Of a stretch of DNA of 64,000 nucleotides, positions 12,161 to 24,540 are shown in pieces. The notes beneath the pieces were generated by a model. That model was not told the origin of the DNA. It ran no database searches and worked only from the letters and a program-made list of their open reading frames with translations. The first letter of the stretch is position 1. The number at the start of each line of letters is the position of its first letter. The position numbers and the translations under genes were made by a program. Source of the stretch: Delphinus delphis (lineage: Eukaryota; Chordata; Mammalia; Artiodactyla; Delphinidae); assembly GCF_949987515.2 (NCBI RefSeq), contig NC_082701.1, positions 32,319,755 to 32,383,754 of the forward strand, in the 5' to 3' direction.

Positions 12161-13689
12161 AGTCATCTACCAAGAAGCATCATAGAAACTCTAGCATATA
12201 ATCTCTCTCAAAAACAGTAAGTTTACCCTCCTTTCCCTGTATTGGCACATCTAACAATTCTCCTCGGCATAAGTCAGTTTCCAAGTTCACCATTATTTTT
12301 TAAAACAGAGGCGGGGAATAAAGTAATCATTCAACAGTGAATAATATACCTTAATGTGTATGTATGTATATATGTATATAGACACACGTGCGCAGGCACA
12401 TTATATATAAAAGTTCATTGTATATAGAAGATGTTATTTACTTCATGTAAGAAGTGAAGGGCTCATTAGGATATTACCTTCTGTTTGTTCCCCACGTCTG
12501 GTTTCTGTTTCACCATTTTGCTGAGAGTGCTACTTCGAGCTCCCAGGGGCATTCTCATCCCAAATGAAGAAGCCTCCTTTCATTTCCTTCCACATAATTT
12601 GATTCCTTTTGCTTCTGGAATCACCCTCTTCCTTTAGTGTGTCGTATGCTGCTCCCCTGGCTTTCATTCTCCTCCCTGATATTGCCTTCCAGGCTTTTTC
12701 ATTAGGCTTCTTTTCAGCTGGAGAATTTGGGATTTGTGGCTGATCTCTTTGGTGGTCCCCACACACCTGACGTCCCCAGAGTGGGTGTTCATTCACAGTT
12801 AAATCTTAACACCCAAATTGTAACACCCCATTTTACTGTGAGACACGCTCTTTCATAACATTTTCCTCTGGTTGAAAAAACCGTGGTCAGGAGAGAGAAA
12901 TTGTACATCATCAGTAAAAAGGGTCTTAAGTGACCGTTTACACATGGCAGGATTTGAGGCAATCCTAAATGAAGCAGGAGCTTCAGTCACATGGAAGACA
13001 AGGCCTGCATGTTCTAAACCTCATGATGACAAACTATAGGCCTTAAGATTTAAATGATATTCTCTATGACACTTAAATACTTCAAAATTAAGCCAAACCA
13101 TCTCTAAATCCTGCTGTTCCCCTAGAGTCACACAATCCCTCTGTTCAGAGTTGCTGCCCCTGCCTCCTCTGCTTCTCTTCATTATGCTCCTGGGAATCTA
13201 GCTTGCTATCCTCACTCTCTTGAAATTGCTCTCCTAAAATTCCTAGTGCTTTGATCATCCACAACAGCCTCTTCTTGGGAAATCCTGCCACTGTGGCCTC
13301 CCCCCGTGTTTTGCAACCTTCTTTTCCCTTGGTTTCGGTTGCACCCTGTCTTCTGCTTCTTCTGCCTCCTGATTCCCTCTTTTCAGGCTCTCCCTTGTTC
13401 CTCCCTTTCTTTGTCCTTTGATGTGTTGTTCCTTGAGGGTTTGGCTCCTTTTTCATTCATGCTTGTCCCAGGTAGTGACCTTATCCACTTTTATGGCTCC
13501 AACAATGACTCTTAAAACTGTAATTCTAGGTTTAGCTTCTCTCTGGAGCTCTGACTTCTTTCTGTAAATTTCCACCTGAGTGTCCCCACTCCACTTGAGT
13601 GGAAGTACTCCATTAAGTACTTTTCCTTACCAAAATATGTTTCTCCTCTTTTTTTCTTAATTTTAGCTCTTTTAGCACTGCCACACATC
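12161..13689. other. mostly unique sequence with a small TATG microsatellite
   Basis: A short (TATG/TATA) tract lies near 12355-12382. The 12530-12800 and 13140-13520 intervals carry pyrimidine-biased text that produces open frames on both strands but no recognisable domain. The right part may be decayed L2 upstream of the clearer copy that follows. Confidence 0.4.
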
Positions 13690-14270
13690 CAGTCAACCAA
13701 CCCCAAAACTCAGTGCATCCTGCTTCCTCTTTTTCCCCAATTCCTCACAACCAGTTGATTACTAAACCCAGTAGGTTCTATTTTTAAATGTCTCCCAGAA
13801 ATTTCCCTCTCCCCCTCACATTGAAGCTATTCTAGAGCAGACCCTTATAATCCTGAGCATGAACTCTGCAATTGATTTTTTTGTAGGCCTAATTGATAAA
13901 CTCTAATTGATTTTTCTGTTCATCTCTTTATCCTTATATACAATCTTCTTACTATAGCCCGAATTATAGTTTTAAAATGCAGATCTAATTGTTTAGTTTC
14001 TCCTCATAAAATCTTTTCATAGTGTCCAGTTGATTTCCAAAGTAAAGTTAAACCCTAACAAGGCATTCAAAGACCTTCATAATGTAGTCCCAGCCTTACT
14101 CTACTATCCTCATGTCCTGCCATTTCCCAAAGCAAAGTCCTTGTCACCTGTTTGTCATTCTGTGCATTTGTATGCCTCTGTCTTGTGTTCATCTTCCAAC
14201 CTTTGCTTGTCAAAACCCTACTAATGCTCTGAATTCCTCAGGAATAATTGATTAAATACATCTTTTCTGT
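13690..14270 (+). repeat. L2 LINE fragment
   Basis: Sense L2-like text appears in order: 'actcagtgcatcctgcttcc', 'ctaaacccagtaggttctat', 'ttttaaaatgcagatctaat', 'aaagaccttcataatgtagt', and 'tcatgtcctgcc'. The copy is heavily diverged and noncoding. Confidence 0.6.
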
Positions 14271-15222
14271 GTTCCCAAAGTCCTTAATTTATATAAAAAC
14301 AAGATTTATTACACATATATTATACTTCCTTTTCTCGTTAGATTGTGAGAAATTTGAGAATAAGAAAAGTGTTAGTCATTTCTTCCCTCTCTAGATCCAC
14401 ACTTGGATCTGTGTGCTTGGTGCACAGAAAACGCTTACTAAATATTGTACACATCAACTACATATATATTTGTTTTATTGTATGCATATGCATATGTACA
14501 CACACACGTCCAGAATAGACTGCTTTTCCAACATGGAGATATTTTTCTTCCATGTGAATCTTCTCCTTCTCCAGACTCTTGCCCTTTGAAGCTCTTAGGC
14601 ATATTGTAAAATCTAATTAGAATCAAATGATTAAGGTTGTATGTTTACTCTCAAATCAAGCCTATACCTTATTATAAATACATATTCTGAAACATATATA
14701 TGTATGTATTTTAATATATGTGTTATATATATATAGGTATGTATGTATACTTCTTTCCCCAGTTGTTTTATTATGCCTATGAGCTACTAGCTCTTGAAAA
14801 AGCCAAGTTTCTTAAGGTCAAATTAGAGAGGGTTTGTAATCAGAGAATAGTGTTGCATATTATTTTAAGCTAAAGAAAAAAGAGCAGTCGTTGAGGGAAT
14901 TATCACAAACAAAATGAAAATTAGTAGCACATGTGCAAGGACATCTAGAAAGAACAAAGAATATAGGAAAATTCTAGAAACAAAAATATCTTTGGTTGCC
15001 ATTGAGACATGCATGGTTCACTGATGTGGTGAAGCCCCAAGCCCAAGACTGAGGATCAAGAGCTTCTGATTTCAGGCTAAGGATTCAGGGTACATCCCAA
15101 AAGAAGAGCTAGGGATTAGTGGGAACAAGACCAGATTATTTGAGAAATGATTAAAGAAAAGTTGCTCAAAGATGCAATCTTTAAAATTTCTGAAGAAACA
15201 ACAATTTCTTTTTTAATGAAAG
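14271..15222. other. unique sequence with TATG/TATA microsatellites
   Basis: Short-tandem tracts occur at about 14460-14510 (catatgcatatg, acacacac) and 14690-14745 (tatgtatg/tatatata). No gene or retroposon body is recognised. Confidence 0.5.
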
Positions 15223-15479
15223 CTGTCATGTTCTATTTTTTTTTTTTTTTTTTTTTTTTTTGCGGTACGTGGGCCTCTCACTGCTGTGGCCTCTCCCTGC
15301 TGTGGCCTCTCCCATTGCGGAGCACAGGCTCCGGACACGCAGGCTCAGCGGCCGTGGCTCACGGGCCCAGCCGCTCCGCGGCATGCGGGATCCTCCTGGA
15401 CCGGGGCACGAACCTGCCTGCATTGGCAGGCGGACTGTCAACCACTGCGCCACCAGGGAAGCCCCTGTCATGTTCTATT
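15223..15479 (-). mobile_element. CHR-type tRNA-Glu SINE (antisense) with 15-bp TSD
   Basis: The body at 15238-15464 runs from a long poly-T (A-tail) through 'gcggtacgtgggcctctcac', 'cagccgctccgcggcatg' and 'accactgcgccaccagggaa' to the tRNA-derived 5' end at 'gaagcccc'. Identical 15-bp duplications flank it (15223-15237 and 15465-15479, ctgtcatgttctatt), indicating a fairly young insertion. A 16-bp tandem duplication (15281-15296 / 15297-15312) is private to this copy. The frames across it are spurious. Confidence 0.97.
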
Positions 15480-16822
15480 GAAATAGTTCTACAAAACATG
15501 TTTCAGGTGGAAAAGAGGGCCTGGCTTCTTCAAAAACAACAACAACAACAAAAACAAATAGAAGCAGGTTTGTAGGGAGGTGTGTTCTTCTTTAGGAGTT
15601 AATAGAAAGTTTTAACCATTTAAGTCTAATTAGATCTTATAATATGTCGAGGTTTCAAAGGGGGAAGGTTCTAGAGAAAGAGAAGATCTACATGGAAGGA
15701 AAAAAATTCTCCATGTTGGAATGGCCAGTCTATTCTGGGGCAACCTATAGTTTTTTCCCTCTGTGTACTTCCTTGGGTTGATGGACTCTTGACATAAAGA
15801 AAGGAGCTTCTGCTCACTTCTGGAAATAGAATGAGCCAGAATCACTTTGAGAGCCAACTGGGAATTCTAAGAAGGCAACTTAGCATGGTCTCTCTGGAAA
15901 GTTATGTGTAGGTAGTTTAAAGACTTAATATTAAAGCCATGAGAAAAATCACTTATAAGTCTGCTCTAAATCCCTGAAAGGTTGGAGCCATGTATATGAA
16001 GTTTAAAACTATATAAGACTTACAGTTTTAAGATAAAGATCAGGGCAACTGTTTCTACTTAGGTCTGGGAAATAGAAGCAGGGTTCAATCATGCAGTGGC
16101 TCATAAGCAGTTGAACGTTAGTAAGAAAGGTACCAGACAAAACCTAGGTGTTAGTATTTCTTAAAAATTGGCTCTGGCTCAAACTGTGATTCACTCTATG
16201 TGTATCAAATAGCTATGAATATTTTAAATGTGAAGTTCTGTTATTTTAACAAGTATTTCATTTTTATCTAAGCTTTAGAAATGTAGAGCAGTTGGGCAAG
16301 AGAGTTTCTACCTGAACCATCACCATTTTCCTGATGGCAGCTGTTATAAACCACAGACCAAGCTTAAGAAGAAAACAGAGCTCCAGAAGGTTTCCCCTCG
16401 TCATCTGAAGTCTATAATGTGAGGAGGAATGTCCCAGAATCAGTGAGAAGAGTAGAAAATTCATAACTGGAAGTGTTAGGGCACGCAAGCTGAGAACTTA
16501 GTCAAAGTGCAGGTAAATTTCAAGCCTCATGGTGTGGACTGTGTGATTAACAAACCCTGAAGAGTTATAACACTCTTCAGTGTAACTGCAGAGTGATAAC
16601 ACTCTTCAGGCCAGCTTTTTGAGAGGTGAAGACTGTGCAAAAGGAAAGGCATAAAGAGATAACGTTGCAGCAATATCTAATTTCTATTCAGTTGATTAAA
16701 AAAAAAATCTAAAAACTGCTATTGTCCAGGTTCTCCCTCAAATCTCAAATGCCTCAAAGTCTAGAGTTGTTTTATCCTCTTCACACACCAGGAGGACAGA
16801 CTGTAAAAGTTATCCTCCTGCC
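15480..16822. other. unique sequence with a small duplicated hairpin
   Basis: No gene is supported. The one structured feature is the repeat at 16557-16609. Confidence 0.5.
16557..16609. repeat. small hairpin partly duplicated in tandem
   Basis: A 9-bp inverted repeat (16557-16565 ctgaagagt / 16572-16580 actcttcag, 6-nt loop) is followed by a second copy of its loop and right arm. 'Gagttataacactcttcag' at 16562-16580 recurs with one change at 16591-16609, a period of 29 bp. Confidence 0.85.
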
Positions 16823-17220
16823 TCTTGCCCAGGCCCTACTCAAGCTTTCCACTTGAGCCTCACTGGTCACTCGACCTCAGACCCATTGCTTATGCTGTTT
16901 TCTCTTATAATATGCTCTCCTTCCTCAAAATCTTCTACCCCTTCATTCAAACCCCTGGTTCAATGATCCTTCCTTACCATAGCTTTTCTTGGCTTTCCAA
17001 GGGAAGCTCCTTTGCCAGCTTTCCCATAGTAATTTTAATATGTCTCTTACATTGCACTTGCTTTATTGTTTCGTATTTAAGAGCTCTGTCTCCTCTTTAG
17101 TCTATAAGCTCTTTGAGAGCATGAACCAAGTTGTATTAATACCAGTTTCCAAAGCATCTATCACAGCACCTAGCACAGTATAGGTGGCTCAGTTTATGTT
17201 GCGTGAATTGAATACTTGAT
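16823..17220 (+). repeat. L2 LINE 3' fragment
   Basis: Sense L2 3' order is seen: 'cctactcaagctttccactt', then 'ttgcacttgctttattg', 'agtctataagctctttgaga', and 'tcacagcacctagcacagta'. It closes with the decayed L2 terminus near 'gcgtgaattgaat'. Confidence 0.7.
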
Positions 17221-19325
17221 TCATGACTTTGGAATGCTTGAAGAATAAGGTAGACAGAAATCTGACGCTGTTACTTAAAGAATAAGAAAACAGTGTTAGA
17301 AAAAATACAGTCAAAAGAGAACGGAAGTTGCTTGAGCTGCCCAGTAAGTAGTTAAGATGGAGATTAATTCCTGGCTTCCAGATTCCCAGCATCCCAGACT
17401 CCTCACTTGTCCATACTGCCTCTAAGGACCCCCAAAAATAAAAGTTTATTTCCTGTTCCCTATCAGCACTTCTATGGAACCAAAACAGCATTTTTACTGG
17501 CCACACTCACCCCGGCGCCTTAGCTAATGAATGGAATTTGGCTTGACTGCCCAGCCCAGCACCAGAGCATTATGAAATCTTCCCCGATCCATCTAATTGT
17601 GCAGTTTCTAACCTTTCAGGCCAACCATAGCACAACAAGTAGAAAGAGGGAGAGAGGGATGTGCCGAGAAACCCAGAAAAAGATCAAATGCAGTCATTCC
17701 TAGAGATGAGAAGATGTGTCTTGCTGAAGCATGAACCCACTCAACACTTGTGGGTTTTAAATTGGGAAATGACGTGTGAAACTCTGGATCTGGGAATTCT
17801 GTTTAGCTCTGGCAAAACACGAGGTTGGAGCTGCTTGCATTTTTTATTTTAAATTCCCTTGGTAGTTCTAGGAGTAGGGGCATGCATTACTTTCAAACAA
17901 GAATCTTTATTGTTTGCATAGCACACAGTCTTCCAGTTAATTAGAAAAACATTTTTTTTTCCCAAATTAAATTTCCCTAGAACAACAATGATTTAAATTA
18001 AGGGCAAAAGCCTTTTTTTTTTTGGACACTAGTAAATCCTTCCTGCACCTACTACTTCTAGAAGATTAAAAGCACAGTTGGAATTGGAAGGCTATATTCA
18101 TTTATTTATTGTCAGTTTCTGCCATCTACAAAAGTAATATGCCCCTACCTATGTATATTGTGTATTGTCTTAGTTTTGCCTGCCATATTACAGAGCTACC
18201 TACAGATACAGACATGATTCTAAATGTTCAGGTTTTTGAAAAGTACATAATACTACAAGTAACAGCAAAAAAGTCAGCTCCACAGTCTGATCTATTTGCT
18301 TCTTTATTTATCTCCTAATGGCTCTCCTGTTATGGCGGAATTTATTCTTTCTCTTGATTGTCTTTGCTTTCTAAATAAACGATACTATAATTTTTGTGAT
18401 TCTTACTACTGCTGAGAGTTCTTTCTCTTTTTCCAAGCTTGGCATGAAGTGTTTGTTGAAAGAATACCAGTCTTCTAGAGACCCAGCTGCTGCCAGCCTA
18501 ATGTCTTCAGTGAGATTCACGGAGCTTCACCTTTGTACTTTTTTGGTCTCTTAACCAGGGGTGACTTTAAACAAAAATTCCTTCAGTAATTTCTGCAATT
18601 TGGGTATGAGAAAGTCTGAATGATCTGCACTAGTGGAGTTATCGGAAGTATAGGTAATCCCCAAGCCCCAGATCATATAGAAATCACTTTTTTCTTTGCG
18701 TTTATAGGATCTCTTTCCTTAGTAGATTCACCTACTGGTTTTCCTAGAACATTACGAGTTGGGAAGGTCTAGGATTTATCGCAGAGTACAAAGTGCAAAA
18801 TCCCCTCATCATGTCACATCTGAGATGAGGTGGCATAGTAGGGCAGCTTTTAGAGGCAGCACAAAGTGGGAGAAGGAGAAAGCCAGAGCTTGGCTCTATC
18901 CACATTTAGATGGGATAAATCCAGCAGGTGCTGGAGTTGACCCATATGGCTCGCAAGAGCTGATGTTAAAATTTTAGGAATTTTGCCAGCTGGTTGTTAA
19001 ACACAGACATTATTAAAAATTAAATTGTATGAACTTAAAGTTAAATAAGTTGTGTTAAAGAAAAAGACAGTAAATATTCAAAACTCATGACTCCCTAATT
19101 TACTGCATTTTACTAGTAATTATGCTCTTGAGATTATTGATACCTATTTTATCTGTAGGGTGGAAATAGCATATTATGATGTACTACTGCACTTATCTTC
19201 CCAGTCTGTTTAGTGACATCACATTGGTAGCTTGAAATTGGCCATGGTGGGAATATTTGCAGTATAGCAATGAGCAAATGCTAGAAGACCAAGGCTTGAT
19301 TTTTTATTTTGTGGACTGTCTAAAC
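17221..19325. other. unique sequence, nothing recognised
   Basis: No gene is supported. The interval 17517-17640 has fewer homopolymer runs and looks less decayed than its surroundings, which could reflect conservation. This is only an impression from base texture. Confidence 0.4.
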
Positions 19326-19526
19326 CAGGTATCGGCAAACTATAATTCCAAAAGCCAAATCCGACCCGAGGTCTGGCCTTTGCATTTTTAAAGGATTGTA
19401 AAAGCGCGTGCACATGCACACACGCACACGAAGAATATGTGACAGAGACCATATGTAGTCCACAAAGCCTAACATATTTACTCTCTGGCCCTTTGCAGGA
19501 GAAATTTGCTGACCACTGGTCTAGAC
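19318..19526. mobile_element. non-autonomous hAT transposon with 8-bp TSD
   Basis: The element at 19326-19518 starts CAGGTATCGGCAAAC and ends GCTGACCACTG, imperfect inverted termini of the 'caggggtcggcaaac' hAT family. Flanking octamers gtctaaac (19318-19325) and gtctagac (19519-19526) differ at one base, as expected for an old 8-bp hAT duplication. A purine/pyrimidine CA-rich stretch lies in the middle. Confidence 0.85.
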
Positions 19527-21214
19527 TTAAGAAAGTGATGGAGAAAACGTTAATAATTCAGATTAAAGTTAGAAGTTTCTGTGGCTGTTACATTGCGTGT
19601 AGCACCAAACAATTGAGGAAATAGTCTTCCAGTACTCGAAAACTGTAACTTGATTCCACAAAGAATGTCATTGATGAGTCAAGTTGTAAGTCTGTATTGT
19701 TTCATTTTTGTTTTAATTCCTTAAAGTAAATGAAAATATCAACCAACGTTTACATGGTAACTACACTCATTGCATGAAAATAAACAAAAGCATTTTGGGA
19801 GAATTGATAGGCTATGAGGAATTTATAAAAAAGTGTATGGTATATGTTATTATTATTTGTAAATTGTGTGCTACATATCCTTTCTATTAGTAGAATTTAT
19901 AGAAGACTTTGTGTGTGTGTGTATGTGTGTGTACTTTTTTTCCCCAGAGATCCAATTGTTCAACATTTACCATCATGCCATTGGATAAATGCTAGGTGGT
20001 TGCTCATATAGACTCAGAGTGGATGTATCCTGACTAGCAGGTTATAGTGTCCAAGGGGAGCAGATTTCTCAGATGTACCTTAGGTAACATTCTGTTACCA
20101 GGAGATGAAAATGAGGTACATAAGCCCCTTTAGGAGGCAAGAGTGGCACAGTGAGGGAATCTGGGGCAAAAGTTCATTTACTAAGCAGTCACCATCTGAG
20201 AGGTCTGTTCAGTGGCCAAGACCCAGGCACTGGGCAGTACAGGTGCTCAGACCCCCTGCATCAGTTCTTCTTGCCCAAGCCAGGGCTGACCCTGAAATTG
20301 GCACAGCATACAGCCTGTAGGGCAGGCATCTGTGGACTTGACTGCAACAAGGATGGCAGAGTCAGGGGCTGGCCAACAGAAACCTAACATCCAGTAGGTT
20401 TGGCAAACATCCCAGTCCACTGCTTCTGATGGCCTGAAAGAGCTCCATGCCTAAACAGAACAGTCTGGGCTTCCTTATTATTTTATTCTTTATTATATTT
20501 TATTATTACACATTATTATTATATTTTATTTCATGATTATCTGGGTTTTATGAATGGGCACTTTTAAGACACTGTGGACTGAACATATGAACATTGGTTA
20601 TTAACTCAGATAAACCTCTCACTTTTCCTTTTTCTTTGGAACACTGCCATATCTTTGAGTTATAAGATGTCCAGGTAAATTTTCACTTGTTTTAGATTAC
20701 TTCTTAAGAGAAACTGTCCAGATAATTTTTGTTCATTAAAGAAGTATAAGCTTTTAAAAGGCTGCAATGGATAAAGTGGAACAACTGTGACAAAACCAAG
20801 TGACAATTAGAGATCTGAAGGCCCCACACTCCTTCTCTGAGAATAGGCAGCATCTGAAATCTGTTCCGTGGGGTAAAAGCTGCTCTGGGAAGCTTCTGGG
20901 ATGCTGAGATTTTTTGTTTTTGTTTCGTTTCCAGCAGCGTGATGCCCTTCTTGTCTGCAGGAAGAGAACTCTGACAAGCTATTTTACTTTCTAAAGGATA
21001 CAGAGTAGGGCAGGATCTGTGTGATTTACACGCACAAGGTCCAAGATATGTGATCAATTTGCAGCTGTCTGAATCCTGTTGAGTCCTCATGGAATTAAAA
21101 TAACCAGCCACAGGGGCAAAAGCAAAAACATTCCAACTTTTTTGCCAGATGACAACTTTCATTCAGAGAAAGTGACTCCATTTGGCTTTGGGGATGGGGG
21201 TCATTTTCCTACCC
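19519..21214. other. unique sequence, nothing recognised
   Basis: It contains a short GT-rich tract (19909-19933) and an AT-rich low-complexity zone (20465-20535). The longest motif-free frame of the window (minus, 20704-21162, 152 codons) lies here; see the rejected list. Confidence 0.45.
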
Positions 21215-21636
21215 ATTTTTTTAAAAAAAATATTGAGGTAACATTGGTTTACAACATTATATAGGTTTCATGTGTATAACATTATATTTCTACCTCTGTA
21301 CACACTACAGTGTGCTCACCACCAAAAATTTAGTTTCCATCTGTCATCATACAGTTGACTCCTTTACCTGTTTCGCTCTCCCCCACTCCCCCCGCTTCCC
21401 CTGCTTCCTTTTGGGTAACCACTGTTCTCTTCTCCATATCTATGCATTTGTTTTTATTTAGTTTGTCTTGCTCATTTATTTTATTTAAAATTTTTTCATA
21501 TTCCACATATGAGTGAAATCATACAATATTTGTCTTTCTCCATCTGACTTATTTCGCTTAGCATAATACCCTCAAAGTCCATCCATGTTGTCGCAAATGG
21601 CAAGATTTCATCTTTTCTTATGGCTGAGTAGTATTC

Positions 21637-21675
<39 letters not shown>

Positions 21676-21755
21676 CACATCTTCATTCATCCATGAAGCA
21701 CTTACGTGGGCACTTACGCTTGTTTCCAAATCTTAGCTGTTGTAAATTTACTATA
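21215..21755 (-). mobile_element. old L1 3' end (antisense) with TG microsatellite
   Basis: Antisense L1 3'UTR and the end of ORF2 are legible: an A-tail side at 21220-21230, 'attgaggtaacattggttta', 'ctgacttatttcgcttagca', 'tggctgagtagtattccatg', 'catcttcattcatccatg'. A (TG)n tract occupies 21639-21673. The right part decays after 21730 and no TSD was found. Confidence 0.85.
21639..21673. repeat. (TG)n microsatellite inside L1
   Basis: About 17 TG units follow 'gtagtattcca', the same L1 position that carries the CA repeat at 9882-9919 in the opposite orientation. Confidence 0.97.
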
Positions 21756-22049
21756 CCCACTTTTAACATCCCATTTTCCTCCTTATAACCTTAACTAATT
21801 AAACTTAAGGAAAGGACTCATGCCATATTGATTTTTGGACACCCACCCCACTGTCTTGTAGAAGTATGGAGTATAGTCTCAAATAGAGTGGGTTTGACTT
21901 GAGTCAAATTGAATGGGTTTATATGTGGACATTGATGAGTGAGGGACAGTCCTCAGAGTTCTATTTTGGTCCCTTGATCTACAAAATAAGGACTTCTTTG
22001 CTGGGCATTTAACCTAATTTCTGAGGCTTGTTTTGCCCTACTCCCTGCA

Positions 22050-22230
22050 TTTTCCCTGTGTTCCAGGAAAAGAAAACTAACACTTAATGAAAATCGACCA
22101 GGTTCTTTCACAGATAATTTTGTCAGTTTGTTCTCACAATATTCCTGCAAGATAGGCTAAGTCATTCATTCAGTAATTCTACCAATTTAACAAGCGGCAG
22201 AACTGGGAATTAAAGCCAGGTCTGTGTGAA
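22050..22230 (-). repeat. MIR SINE fragment (antisense)
   Basis: Reverse MIR order is visible in decayed form: 'gttctcacaatattcctgca' and 'gataggctaag', then 'ggcagaactgggaattaaag' and 'ccaggtctgtgtgaacccca'. Confidence 0.65.
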
Positions 22231-22234
22231 CCCC

Positions 22235-22720
22235 AAACTCACTTATAACTTCTTATTGAGCCTGGGATAAAATCCTCAATCTGTATCCTGGCCTGCAAGG
22301 CCCTGGGTGACATGGGCCTTCTCCATCTTCTAGCTTCAGACTCATTTCACCCACATGTTCTCTTTCTCTCTCTGATTTTTAGATCCTCAAACATGTCAGG
22401 CTTCTTCTCCACACATACTGTTTGTTTTGCGGGAAATGTTTTCTCCTTTCTGACTTTCGTAATTATCCCTCATTTTCCCTCAGGAATCAGTGTAAATGTC
22501 ACTTCTGCACATAAGCCTTCTCTGCTCCGAAGATAAAATCAACATCCCTGTTACGTATCTCAGAGATATAACACTGTCCCTTTGTAGCACAGTAACTACC
22601 TATCAGTGCAGTTATCTCTTCAATCTTACAAACTCTTTGAGGACAATTGCTATGAATATATATTTCCTAATAGCTAGCATATGCCATAGCATATACTAGG
22701 CCAATAAATATTTATTGAAT
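22235..22720 (+). repeat. L2 LINE 3' fragment
   Basis: The sense L2 3' end reads 'cctggcctgcaaggccctgg', 'ccatcttctagcttcagact', 'cagtgtaaatgtcacttctg', and the terminus 'ccaataaatatttattgaat'. Nearly complete for the L2 3' region, but it has no coding capacity. Confidence 0.85.
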
Positions 22721-22789
22721 TGATATTAGATTATTGTCCAGCTAGGTTGTGGGGATATGGAGAGGCAAGTGACATGGTCCCTGGCCTTC

Positions 22790-22880
22790 AGAAGCTTATG
22801 CTTTAATATTATGGTCCACTTTTACAGATGAGGACAGGAGGTTCAGAGAGGTCAAGTCTATCTCAGACCAGAGTTCTTTC
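22790..22880 (-). repeat. MIR SINE fragment (antisense)
   Basis: The core 'acttttacagatgaggacag' continues into 'ggttcagagaggtcaagtc', a diagnostic reverse-strand MIR segment. Confidence 0.6.
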
Positions 22881-22989
22881 CTCATCACCATGCAAACTCT
22901 TGGGAAACAAGTTGTCTTTCCAGCCTGATGCCTCTCCCATCTCCTCTTGTTAAAACCTACTTGAACGAAAGGCTCATGCTCCTTCAACA

Positions 22990-23990
22990 CCGGTCATTCT
23001 CCCTGATTCCCCAGAGTAATTTCATCTGTCATTTTTTCTGACATTAATACTCTCTATTTTGTATTATAATGACTCATGCAATGTATTTTCAACTCTACCT
23101 GCACAATATATTTCAAGTCTGTTTCCTTTTAATTTTTTTAACTCCATATTATCACCCTCATCCAAGCTACCATCATTGCATACTGGAACTTCTAGGGCAG
23201 TTTCAGAGCTGAACTAGAAGGTCTCTCTGTCTCTGTGCATACCCACTTCCCCTGCCCCCAGTCTCCTGAAGCCAGAACAGGCTCTTGAAAACATAAATAA
23301 TATCACAATACCTTCCTTCATTGAAACCTTGTAAGTGCACTTCTCATAAAATCCAAACCCTTAACATAGTCTACAACAGGGGTTGGCAAACAGAGACCCT
23401 GTGGGCCAGATCCAGCCTACCACCTGTTTTGTATAGCCTATGAGCTAAGAATGGTTTTTGTACTGAAAAAAAATCAAAATATATTGTAAGTTGTGAAAAT
23501 TATATGAAATTCATATTTCAGTGTCCATAAATAGATTTTATTGGAACACAACCCCACTCATTCTTTTATATATTGTCTCAATGGCAGATTTGAACAGTTG
23601 CAATAGAGACCATATGGCCTGCAAAGCCTAAAATATTTACTATCTGATCCTTTATATGTAGACCCTAGTCTACAAGGAGTCGTGATCTGGCGCCTGCCTA
23701 CTTCTTTGGAATCCCCTATCCTACTGTTCTACCCATTTTGCTTCATCTGCACTTTCTTTTTCTCTAACTCACTAAGCTATTTCTCCCAAGCTCATCTGCA
23801 TCTCACTCTAATACATCATCCTTCTTTATTTTTGGTACTTATCATTATCTGAAATTGTCTTGTTTATTTAAATTTACTTGTTTATTCAAGGAATATGAGC
23901 TTCGTGATGTCTGTTTTATCCCCCACCGTATCCCCAGGCCTCGAAGAGGATGTGCATATCGTAGGCATTCAAGAAAACTGTGTTAAATGA
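22990..23990 (+). repeat. L2 LINE split by a hAT insertion
   Basis: The left part (to about 23376) carries 'ctacctgcacaatatatttc', 'atcatcaccc'-like text and 'aaatccaaacccttaacata'. The right part (from 23668) resumes with 'gtctacaaggagtcgtgatc', 'cttatcattatctgaaattg' and 'tcttgtttatttaaatttac'. The break is exactly the hAT element described separately, so the L2 is older. Confidence 0.85.
23369..23675. mobile_element. non-autonomous hAT transposon with perfect 8-bp TSD, nested in L2
   Basis: The element at 23377-23667 begins CAGGGGTTGGCAAACAGAG and ends near GTAGACCCTA, with internal 'tattggaacacaaccccact' and 'gcctgcaaagcctaaaatat'. It is the same family as the element at 19326-19518. The octamer gtctacaa is duplicated exactly (23369-23376 and 23668-23675), and the L2 sequence is continuous once the insert and one octamer are removed. 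Confidence 0.93.
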
Positions 23991-24540
23991 GAATTTTTAT
24001 CTTCCCCTTAGTTTTCTTCAGGGAAGACACTGGGTCTGACTCATTTTTGCATCCCCTACAGTGGCCAACATTGTGTCCTGTGTGGAGTAATAATAGTTCC
24101 AAAAATAGCTGTTAACTGACTAAAATGCCAGACATTTACTTCCTCTTCCTCCTGAGTCAAAGTGAGAAAACACTTGTTGTCAGCTGGACCCCAAGAAACA
24201 GTGAAACGTGTACGGCATCTTTTCCAGCTTATGTCTATACTGCTTTGTTTGAGGGCACATTTTAGTGAGGGGCCATGAGTCCCAGCATGTTCCTCACAGA
24301 ACGTTAGCTATGGGTGCCTCAAGTACCCCAACAAAGGGTGTTTCTAGTTGATGCTGAGTTAGGCTCAGTGTTTTCTGATAATGGAAAAGAACTATTGGCA
24401 AAAGGTGTGATTGGCAGTTTTTCCTATGAAAATAGCTCCAATTATTTTTCAAAAGGTTACATAGATTGCCTTTTAGAATACGGCATGTGTAAAATGTTAC
24501 AAAAAATAAAAGGTAAAAAGAAAATCCTGAATCAGTTAAA

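Noticed and set aside
11802..12185. 127-codon plus-strand frame ending in a GGR/KRK-rich tail
   Set aside because: The tail is the translated purine tract at 12098-12160, and the rest has no motif.
20084..20100. Hairpin ggtaaca/tgttacc
   Set aside because: Seven-base arms with a 3-nt loop are expected by chance many times in 64 kb.
20704..21162. 152-codon minus-strand frame in unique DNA, the longest without transposon similarity
   Set aside because: No domain, signal peptide or membrane segment is visible, composition is unremarkable, and one such frame in 64 kb of mammalian DNA is not surprising. Codon-level conservation would be needed to revive it.
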